The notes under the pieces: model-generated
What the model was told of the DNA's origin: nothing
The model's input: the letters and a program-made list of their open reading frames with translations, nothing else
Databases searched by the model: none
DNA from: Clavaria fumosa
Taxonomy: Eukaryota > Basidiomycota > Agaricomycetes > Agaricales > Clavariaceae
Length of the DNA stretch: 64,000 nt
Reading direction: 5' to 3'
NCBI GenBank assembly: GCA_951802425.1
Contig: OX637804.1
Coordinates: 806,001-870,000, forward strand
Position numbers and translations under genes: made by a program
Part shown: one piece after another, positions 56,155-64,000 of the stretch
Position numbering within the stretch: position 1 is the stretch's first letter
How the letters are laid out: each line of letters begins with the position of its first letter

Positions 56155-57584
56155 ATGTGCTCGCAATGGGCAGCTCTGGCGATGTCTGCTGTTGCGATTA
56201 TGGCCGCAGTTGCGAAGCCATTGGCACCACCAACAACTGGGTGGCTGTACACCATTGCCAACACCTCATTTGTCTTTCCGTTCACGGCCGCGCAATGCCA
56301 ACCGTTCAACATTTTCTACAACAACACGGGGAAAGTTGAACACTTTTTCTATTATGACGCAACAACCTCGTACATTGTTTTCACCATTAACGTCCCCAAT
56401 GGCATTGGTTATTTGGAGTGGATTTGCAACATTCCCGCCGGTTTTGCATTCTTTGTGGGGTCTTCATTGAATTACATCGTTCAAGCTGGGACGTCGTCGG
56501 CTTGCTTGGGGAATATCACAACAACCTATTCCCTTCTGGGTTACCGAACGCCTGCTTTTTCATCCTACACTCAAACTGCTTTCCCGCTCACTTCCCTCCC
56601 TACAAATACTTTGTATGTCTCCTTTTCCGTCCGCTGCTCGTCCTGGACCTGACCATTATCAGCCCAACTACCACCTTTCCCACAGGCGCATACTTGACCA
56701 TTACTCTCAAGTACGACCCATTCTTTGGGTTTCCACACAACGTACTAATTGACTCAACAGCCAAAATCAGGTTGACACGCCGACAACTTCCCTATCATCG
56801 CCAGTAGCTCCATCCACGAGCTCGCCAATACCTTCCCACAAGCTAAACAAGGCCGCGGTTTTTGGTAGTGTCGTCGGCGTAGTGGCCTTCATCCTACTTG
56901 TCATCACTATTGTGCTCTGGTGGAGGCGTAAACGTTCAGTTCTAGGAAGAGCATCTGCCCCCACCGATCCTCGACCCGCCTCTGTCTCAGAATTGGTGAC
57001 AGGCGAATTGGGGTCTAGAGACCTCTCATCACCGTCCGGGTTTTTTGGTGCGTTCATCACATACACCCATGTATCCCCTCACCTTCTCTCAATTATAGGG
57101 GGACGTTGGTCAAGCACGGAATTCCTTAGCGGCACGCCGCAATTCCCATTTTCACCACCCGACCCCTGCAGTCGCAGAACTGAGTCCACGTCTGACAATC
57201 CCATCACCGCTCCGATGACAGACAATCCTGCAGCCCATGTGGGCCCCATAGGTAAAGTGACTTCTTCTCCAATACATGGCATTCCAGCGTGAAGCGCTAA
57301 ATGTATCGCAAACACGCACTCCCTGTTTTTGTACTCTAGTCCGCCAAAGGCCATCCCTAGGCGCTATCACGCCCTTGGAAACCGAGTCTTCTCTTCCATC
57401 ACAACGGTTACGCGAAGCTTCGGATGGTGTAGACCAGGCTTCCTTCCCCAAACCAGTGCCAGATTTTGCATCTCGTGCTCCGGCGACCGGTAACCCGCAG
57501 CCATCATCCGCCCAGCATTCGGATGCCCCCGGCGATGCGGCGCCAGAGATATCAGTGCCGGATGCAGCGCCCTTGACTTTTTGA
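56155..57584 (+). CDS. Secreted-ectodomain single-pass membrane protein, paralog 7 (A-type)
   Basis: Five exons: 56155-56612, 56663-56710, 56761-57047, 57099-57251, 57340-57584; 396 residues. The signal peptide MCSQWAALAMSAVAIMAAVA precedes KPLAPPTTGW. The ectodomain keeps AAQCQPFNIFYN, WICNIPAG and SSACLG. The stalk is shorter than in paralog 1. The helix (VFGSVVGVVAFILLVITIVLW) is followed by RRKR. This copy has the full A-type cytoplasmic tail (ITPLETESSLPSQRL to ISVPDAAPLTF), about 150 residues, proline- and serine-rich, without a known domain. It is the best reference for A-type members. Confidence 0.9.
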
Positions 57585-58235
57585 CCGTCCTGGGGGTCGT
57601 CTCACGCGCACGGTTGAGCCCGCAGGAAAAACGGGCCATTGCCACTGTTAATACTGCACTCATTCAAGCGCCATCTACATCTCCCGATTTGGCAAGGCAA
57701 AACACGGCGTCTTCACCGCCGCCCTATATAGGATGATCATGAGATTTTCAGTTATACGCAATATTTCTGTAGGAGCATGCAGGGGGGGCTGACGATGTTT
57801 TGTGTTTATGGTGCAAGGTGTTCTGTACTTGTATTGTGTGTAATCATTGTGCTTTAGTGTCTTGCAAATGGTGGCGCGCCCGGAATTTGAACAATTTGCA
57901 GTGAACCGAAGCTCATACAGTGCAGGTCTGTCTGCATCGATAGGACGTTCTGAAAGTCGCTTGCGTTCATTATCCCTAAGGAGGACATCAGTGGCTCCGC
58001 TTAACTGGAGTCCAGTGGTCGTCCGAATCGACGTAGACAGGCAAGACAGCCCAGATCCCAGAGGGTGCGGGTCACACCTTTGAGAGCACAGTAAAGTTTA
58101 TTTACATAGGGTTTCTGAAAGCACCAAAAGACCTGTTGACCAACGACGATACATGTCTGATTGGGGAATTATCTGCGGAGGCCAGTCAATGGCAATATGT
58201 TCAACCGAGAAGGTGAAAATGGCTACATACTCACA
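57585..58235. other. Gene-free spacer between paralog 7 and PARG-like gene
   Basis: 57600-57850 is the A-type 3' flank module (GATTTGGCAAGGCAAAAC). 57850-58235 is unique sequence with a 78-codon open frame of no recognisable character. Confidence 0.5.
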
Positions 58236-59147
58236 CTAGTGCGAACGGTCTTCCTCTGTAGAGAAAGATTCAAAGACATTTGCGAAATTCGTAAACGTTG
58301 TCCGCTCGAGGATGGCGAAGACGACACGATCAAAGCTGCGGCCGAAACGGGCTTCAGGACCTGTTAATAGTTCTGCCCACAGTCGAGCGACCACATTGAT
58401 GTCATTACAGAACACGCCAGTCCCGAAGCTACCGAGCACAAGGTTTCGTGCGCCTTGCAACTCGAACAGGAATAAGATACGGGCCATCCTCTCCCGCATG
58501 ACCCTCTCGATATTCTCTTCCGTCACATGGGGCGGGCCGCCGTAACGCTCCTGGCGCACCTCCTTCGCGTTGACCGCGGCGCTGGTAACGATGTCCACTG
58601 TGAACGGGGGCATCCAGCGCCCATCGTCGGCGCGGAAGATCTCGACATCGGGCGAAAAAATCATGGCGTGCGTGTAGTACGGGCTAGGATTTACGTGCTG
58701 ATGCGTTTCGTAGAATTGGCGCGCGGACCTTGTTCTCAGTGTGGGGTATAGGGTGGATGCACGAGCGAGGGACGGCTCCTGTGCCTGCGCGCCGTTGAGG
58801 AAACCACCGCCAGGCTTGGTTGCGGACGCGAAATTCAGGACTCCGATACTGCCGCGCTCACTGGGGACACGCTGAAGGGTGCGGGATAACATGAGGGCAG
58901 CGTCAATTGTGGATGTCTCGATGATGGAGGTGTGGACCGGCTTGCGGTCTTCCCTGCGTCGCGGAGGCGTGGCCCAGTCTGAAAGCATGTTAGGAGAGTA
59001 AAACATAGTGCCTTCTTCCGATTTCTCGATATGCAGACGATGAGTTTTGCCGTTGGGATCTGCAAGTGAGCCGGCCCCGAGAACTTTCATCGTCTGGTCT
59101 GCAATGTCCTGGAGAACGGCGCGACGACGATAATCCGTGGCCGACAT
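58236..59147 (-). CDS. Microbial-type poly(ADP-ribose) glycohydrolase family protein
   Basis: Single exon, 303 residues. It matches the compact PARG family (TIGR02452): N-terminal helix, then the macrodomain signature VLNFASATKPGGGFLNGAQAQEP, followed by SLARASTLYPTL, a PSPYYTHAMIFSPDV strand, FTVDIVTSAAVNA and the glycine loop LVLGSFGTGVFCNDI. PARGs hydrolyse ribose-ribose bonds of poly(ADP-ribose). The family motif is GGG-x(6-8)-QEE; here it reads QEP, so the second, catalytic Glu is replaced by Pro (CCG). The fold and ADP-ribose pocket look intact, the hydrolase activity doubtful. It is transcribed divergently from the PARP-like gene, 177 bp away. Confidence 0.92.
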   Translation of the reverse strand: MSATDYRRRAVLQDIADQTMKVLGAGSLADPNGKTHRLHIEKSEEGTMFYSPNMLSDWATPPRRREDRKPVHTSIIETSTIDAALMLSRTLQRVPSERGSIGVLNFASATKPGGGFLNGAQAQEPSLARASTLYPTLRTRSARQFYETHQHVNPSPYYTHAMIFSPDVEIFRADDGRWMPPFTVDIVTSAAVNAKEVRQERYGGPPHVTEENIERVMRERMARILFLFELQGARNLVLGSFGTGVFCNDINVVARLWAELLTGPEARFGRSFDRVVFAILERTTFTNFANVFESFSTEEDRSH

Positions 59148-59324
59148 TCTCGGTTGGTGAACAAAGAACCGGAGATGAGGTTTTGAACTGTAGCGATGGG
59201 GGCTGCCTGGAGGATGGCAGGCTGAAAAGCTGTGTGAAATAGACGCTCGTTGATGGCCGCCTGAGTGCTATGTATACGGTCCTGTGAGGCATAAGCCCCG
59301 CATCCCATGACATCTAGCCACACA
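59148..59324. promoter_or_regulatory. Shared divergent promoter region of PARG-like and PARP-like genes
   Basis: 177 bp between the two start codons, or 159 bp if the in-frame ATG at 59307 starts the PARP-like gene. No obvious TATA box. The geometry implies joint regulation. Confidence 0.6.
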
Positions 59325-60872
59325 ATGTCGACAACCAAAGATGTAGCCGGCGACAACAGCCCCATCGAAGGCGGACCTGTTACAACCCCAGACACAACAG
59401 TCAGCCTACACGACGAGCCAGTTCCGCGTCCAGCGCCACACCCGCCAAGAGGTTCCTCATCGAACTCGCAGCCTAAGCCATGCATAGTCCGTTAGCTCAT
59501 TCTGTCATTCTCGATAGGCCGCTCACGCTGCGTGTCAGGTGTGCAAGCGAAAGCCACAGTATTCACATGGCGGGAAACTTTATCCTACATGTGGTCTTAC
59601 TTGCGCTGCTGAACTCCAAGTTGATGATCCCTCCCAGTTGATGTGTGTCGTAAGTGGTTATTCAATAGTCCGCCTGCAATCCGTCACGCATGTCATGCTT
59701 AACAGGTTTGCCATAACCGCCGAAGGCACTTCAACGGCGTCACTACCTATCCCACGTGTGGAATGACTTGCGCTGCTCGGTTGGAGTCCGGTCATATTAC
59801 AGATAAGCCTTCTATTGTAAGTGTGACCATGTCCATGCAGCCTGGTATTGACCTCGTCCCGGCTTCAGAATAAACGTCGACCAGTAAGGGATGATGGAGG
59901 TGAGAGCTCATCCACACTTTTCATCAGGCTTAACCTTCTTACGTTGACACACTTAGCCTCATTGACCACAAATTCTACTTGTCTGTTGTGCTGGAAGGCT
60001 CGCAAGGAGAACAATTCAGACTTTTGCGGGCCGGTGTGCGTGGCTGCGGCTGAACAATTGGCACCTCTGCTCCTGGAAATCCCCCGAGGTCACATCACGT
60101 TCCACGGCGGTCAGTAGGCCATTCTCGCAAACGTTTTCTCAACCTGATGCGCTCCCCTCCCTTTCAGTTGATCAACGTTTTAAATCTACTTGGCAGGAGG
60201 ATGCTCCTTGTCCTGAGCTCACGAGAGTGTACAAGATCGTAGAGTCTCCCGACGAGCAGCCCCTGTGCGTGGCCGTTCGTCATGCCCTCTCTTAGGAGTT
60301 AGTCAAGCTGACATTTCGACTTTTATTTGTGTCCCAAGACGCGAGCTCGAGATCTCGGGACGCTTTCCCAGCTCAGGAGAGATGGGGCCCCACCACTGGC
60401 ATGGTGCACCGCGCAAGTGTCTCGTTGGCGACGCGGGGCACGACGTACTGTGCGACTCCGAGACCTGCCCGCTCTGCCTGATTATCCGCAATCCGTTTGA
60501 TATCATGAGGTTTGTGAGAGACATTTCCACTTCGCGCGCCTCCAGCCGGTAAGCACCATCATGGAAATCCGCGCATGATCGTTAAAGAGCAGGTGTGACA
60601 TGTATGCTAGTGGGATCGGAGCAAAGACGATGCTGCTGATGAACATCATCAGCGGACAGATGATTGAGTCAGAGCACGGCACCACACTCGCACAGAAGCC
60701 CTCTCGCCGCAGTTCCGTGAATGTACTCTTCAACTTCCCCTCCCTGTTGAATTCACCTAAGACGCGAGCGCAGGTCTGCGATACAAGCGAATCTTCAATG
60801 GAGTGTGTCACAAATCTGGACGAATCAACTACGTTCGCGATGCGACCACTATTCCTTGTTGTTTATAACTGA
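59325..60872 (+). CDS. Zinc-finger protein with PARP-type ADP-ribosyltransferase domain
   Basis: Eight exons: 59325-59486, 59539-59649, 59706-59816, 59869-59899, 59957-60109, 60168-60264, 60339-60548, 60593-60872; 384 residues. Three cysteine modules: CIVCKRKPQYS with TCGLTC, CVVCHNRRRHF with TCGMTC, CLLCWKARKEN with FCGPVC. A linker (FKSTWQEDAPCPELTRVYKIV) leads to the catalytic-type region: HHWHGAPRKCLVGDAGHDVLC, CPLCLIIRNPFDI, RFVRDISTSRASSR, and the final strand AMRPLFLVVYN. This is the layout of agaricomycete PARP-domain proteins, where I expect HGT...C, GIYTS.SSK and a Glu before RP.FLV. The His of the H-Y-E triad is present, the Tyr position reads Ser, and a Glu (LDE) is near the end though the loop is shortened. 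Identification is from motif memory. Confidence 0.78.
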
Positions 60873-61093
60873 TCTCCTCACTGCGATTGGTTTTCTTTTT
60901 CTTGGGGATTTCCGGATTGTCTAAGCTTTACTCGCACAAGCACAGTTCATCACCTGTATGTAATAATATATGCTACTACCTTCACTTGCACAACTCCTCT
61001 TCGCGAGTATCGAATAATACTGAGCAAGCACCTTCAAGGCTTAGTGATAACAAGTACAGCTTTTGCGAGAAACGCTCTTCTCTCCCGGCGACA

Positions 61094-61243
61094 ATGCCCT
61101 CGCAACTGGCGACGTTTGCTCTTGTGATTCTAGCCACGGTTACGAAGCCATTGGCACCACCAGCGACTGTGTGGCTGGACGTCCCTTCACAGCCACGCAA
61201 TCCGATCTCCATTTATCTCAGGTTCAGGACTAGCACAACCTGA
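61094..61243 (+). pseudogene. Membrane-protein family paralog 8, truncated
   Basis: Signal peptide and mature start are present (MPSQLATFALVILATVTKPLAPPATVWL), but the sequence then jumps to a degenerate piece and the 3' flank module (TAGCACAACCTGATCC). Ectodomain, stalk and membrane exons are deleted. Confidence 0.8.
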
Positions 61244-61249
61244 TCCCAC

Positions 61250-62099
61250 TACTTCTCTACCACCCTAGCTATAAGTCATGTCTACAACAGCTGCTCGAAC
61301 CTCCGGATAGTGGGAATCTCGCGCTCTGCCAATCACTACTTTACTCGAAGTCCTCGGATACCCCGCTAATGCCACACCAGAGACATCACTACCGCATGCA
61401 ACCTGAATGCTGTTGTTCTATCTAGTCCTCGAGGAGCTAGAAAGGGGGACTCACTGTAGTTTCGTGGACCATCCCACATGTGTGCGGGAGACAAACTGCT
61501 CATCCAAGCCCCCATCGACGTCGCTTGATTTGGCTTGACATCTTCGCTGCCATCGTATACAAGATGAATATATCCTTGAGTTTTCTGTCATGCTGTCCGT
61601 GACAGGGCACCGGGATCGTGCTTTGCATGTCCGTGCGTTGTACATCGTTAATTCTTCGTGTCGCTTGGTAGGGATTACACCAGAATTCAGACATATGTAG
61701 TTAATTACTTCAAGGGCATCATAAAAGGAATTTCTTGTATACGGTAGTGATTGCAGAGTGATGGCGTTCCTGCAAACCTCGGTCATGCTGACCTTTGCCT
61801 ACGCGCTCCCGTGAGCCGCCTCTGTCGCTTGTCACCGTTGCCGTCAATGTCGTTCGTCGAGGGCGCTCACGTCTGAGGCCCCTTCTCCACGCTCCCAGCT
61901 GGGGCGGTGACGGTGGGGGCTCCAGATGCCCAGTGTGGGCTTCAAGGTGGAGGAATCGTGGGACTGCCGGAACAATCTAGTGATCGTCGTCATCGCTCGG
62001 GGGGGGGGGGGGGGGGGGGGGGGGCGTGGCCCTGCAAAAAAGGGAAGACTTGGGTTAGAGAGGCCAATTACCATGTAAGCAATTAACACTGTACATAAA
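61250..62099. repeat. Intergenic segmental duplication, third copy, with G26 run
   Basis: Collinear with 32719-33480 and 37534-38060 (TCGCTTGGTAGGGATTACAC, TGACCTTTGCCTACGCGCTC). A homopolymer of 26 G runs from 61999 to 62024. No gene. Confidence 0.75.
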
Positions 62100-62760
62100 G
62101 TCAAGGGGGATGTTGGGCGAGGCGAATTGCCCCTGCCAGTCATGCGAGCATCAAAACCTTGGACTGGAACTAGACCAGTGGGAGGTCTCAAGCGTGCAGT
62201 GCGATGCGACTGAGTGCCATCCAATCGCATCACACTACAGGATCCGGGACAAAATTATGGATTTGGAAACCAAGCGCTTCGTGAGACACCCAGAATGATT
62301 ACTATTCTACATACTAAAAGGCGATTGGGCCAACACGGATTTTCGGCGCCTTGGCACCCCGTTCTCAACAGAATTGATGCCCTGAATCTCGAGCTCAGGA
62401 ATGGGTCTGTGCAAGTTGGCGATGTTGAACAACCATGTGGATGTGAGGTGAGATTTAGTCATGAAACAGTCTTGAACGATACCTCGTTACCCTTACTTCT
62501 TGGGACTATGTGTGCCGCATCGTGAAGACACGTTGGCCGCCGTGAGCCACGATATTTTGAGGGAAATCATTGCGGTGTTGCGCCCCTACATCCACACTCC
62601 TGCTTTCGCTCGTTCAGACCGTCGTCGACGTCGTCAACCAGTTCGGCCAGCTCCGCGACGCTCACTCATACTCACTCATACCCACACACACAGACCTCAT
62701 CTCGCCTACGCACGGCGGAGAATTTTCAGCTTTGCCAAAGGCCGGATGGTCGAAGGAATT
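62100..62760 (-). pseudogene. Decayed HNH_2-family fragment (upstream of paralog 9)
   Basis: Collinear with 50840-51480, on the same strand: LRPPTGLVPVQGFDARMTG and GNSPRPTSPLTLC on the minus strand, plus the ELEIQGINSVENGVL-like piece near 62350-62400. No continuous frame. Confidence 0.6.
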
Positions 62761-62980
62761 CCTAAGGCTACCGAGTGAGACGGGCTGAGTGAAGGTAAAA
62801 GGTGACAAGGAAAGTGTCGGCGCAGAGGAAGGTTTGTAAAACGTTCCACCATTGGTGAGGTGAGTTAGCATTGACGTAGCATCAGATAGTTCGACCTACG
62901 CATTCGCCGCCCACTCGTATGGGCGCTGCCATACAGCATAGAGGGCCGGTCGCACTAGGTAACCTAGGGTTATCAATCCC

Positions 62981-63001
62981 ATAAAAAGGTCGCCTTTTTA
63001 T
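62981..63001 (+). promoter_or_regulatory. Perfect palindrome upstream of paralog 9
   Basis: Arms ATAAAAAGG and CCTTTTTAT around a TCG centre, followed by ATCCGG; 262 bp upstream of the start codon. Best-preserved copy of an element found upstream of paralogs 1, 6 and 7. It could be a TATA-containing core promoter or a dimeric factor site. Confidence 0.6.
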
Positions 63002-63262
63002 ATCCGGTCGTCAGAACGGCGTCGATAACGCTTGACTCATCACGGAATGGCGTCCGCGCTCTCTCGGGTGTGCATCGCAGTTGCGGAGAAAGTGGAAAAC
63101 AGCCTGAAAGTCGAGCGGGAGAGGCTTTCGAACGATACCTACCATCCTGGGGATAGTGCGGAGATAACCTCGGCCTGATGATTTCCGCCATCACGCAGTT
63201 GGAGATAACGAGGTGAAAAAGTACAGCTTTGCGAGGAACGCCCTTCTCTCTTGACGGCGACA

Positions 63263-64000
63263 ATGTGCTCGCAATGGGCAGCTCTAGCGATGTCTGCTGT
63301 TGCGATTTTAGCCACAGTTGCGAAGCCATTGGCACCACCAACGACTGGGTGGTCGTTCACCGCCAATGGTGGAGTTGCTGTCCTTCCATTTACGGCCACG
63401 CAATGCCAGCCGTTCTACATTTTCTACAACACGAGGGTGGATGGAGCCTTCCTTCAATGTTACGATATAACAAATTCCAACTCTCTTTTCACTATTGATT
63501 TCCCCATCGGCGTTGGTTATTTGGAATGGATTTGCAACATTCCCGCCGGTTTCGCATTCGGCCTCGACGGTCAGAATTACGTTGTCAAAGCTGGGTCATC
63601 GTCGGCTTGCTTAGGGGATCTCAACACAACCTACTCCCTTCTAACTTACTCCACGACCGATTTTGCATCCTACACTCAATACCCTTTCCCCCTCATCACT
63701 CCCCCCATATATAATTTGTGTGTCTCCTTTCCCGTCCGCTGCTTGTCCCTGACCCGACCATTATCAGACCTACCGCCAGCTTTCCCATAGGCGCATTCTC
63801 GACTATTACTCTCAAGTGAGGGTCGTTCTTTGAGTCTCCACACAACATACTAATTGACTCAACAGCTCAAACCTGGCTGTCACGCCGACAACGTCCCCAC
63901 CGTCGTCCTCAACACCAACATCCACGAGTTCATCGTTGTCTTCCTTACCACTCTCCTCTTCCACGATATCCGTAGCCTCACCGTCGTCTTCGCCAACATT
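63263..64000 (+). CDS. Secreted-ectodomain membrane protein, paralog 9 (A-type), cut by window end
   Basis: Exons 63263-63717, 63768-63815 and 63866 onward; open to the right edge, so the membrane segment and tail are outside. Signal peptide MCSQWAALAMSAVAILATVA, then KPLAPPTTGW. The ectodomain keeps ATQCQPFYIFYN, WICNIPAG and SSACLG. The third exon is a serine/threonine/proline stalk (TSPPSSSTPTSTSSSL). The first intron starts GTGTGT rather than GTATGT. No lesion in the visible part. Confidence 0.87.

Noticed and set aside
28256..57584. Calling the family ectodomain a known fold (cupredoxin-like, Kre9/Knh1-like)
   Set aside because: The three-cysteine IPAG/ACLG pattern only loosely resembles these; I cannot see diagnostic residues, so function is left open.
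1..64000. tRNA or rRNA genes
   Set aside because: I noticed no cloverleaf with A and B boxes or rRNA core sequence; this was a reading by eye, so a single tRNA could have been missed.

Overview
The window looks like a repeat-rich chromosomal region of a basidiomycete fungus, most likely a mushroom-forming agaricomycete. The evidence is dense short introns (about 45-75 nt, GT-AG with one GC-AG case), Ty1/copia and chromodomain Ty3/gypsy retroelements, a KDZ-superfamily DNA transposon with a CxC2 cysteine cluster, and agaricomycete-type HNH_2 and PARP-zinc-finger proteins. All calls come from reading the sequence; no database search was possible. Wherever I give a spliced model, the exon lengths sum to an intact reading frame.

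Layout. (1) 1-4080: an intact copia polyprotein cut by the left edge, followed by a probable LTR. (2) 4083-6212: GC-rich micro- and minisatellites. (3) 6213-11226: a complete copia element with paired LTRs and a 5-bp target duplication, but two CGA-to-TGA stops and a frameshift. (4) 11250-22900: an 11.65-kb KDZ transposon inserted in the same minisatellite. It has terminal inverted repeats, a matching 8-bp flank, large subterminal satellites at both ends, three intact passenger genes, a damaged transposase and a nested hAT-like MITE. (5) 23560-38450 and 44350-64000: a degenerate tandem segmental duplication. Its unit carries a multi-exon gene for a small secreted-ectodomain, single-pass membrane protein. 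I count ten copies: four intact, one running off the right edge, and five broken. Decayed copies of an HNH_2-domain gene alternate with them; one intact HNH_2 gene lies at 47896-49261. (6) 38454-44349: a young chromovirus (gypsy with chromodomain) sitting inside exon 1 of one family member. (7) 58236-60872: a divergent gene pair encoding a PARG-type poly(ADP-ribose) glycohydrolase and a zinc-finger protein with a PARP-type ADP-ribosyltransferase domain, sharing about 180 bp of promoter.

The two most interesting parts are the PARG/PARP-like pair, in which both proteins deviate at expected catalytic positions, and the expanded membrane-protein family with its conserved upstream palindrome and two alternative cytoplasmic tails. 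The KDZ element is also unusually well delimited and could serve as a reference copy for such transposons.
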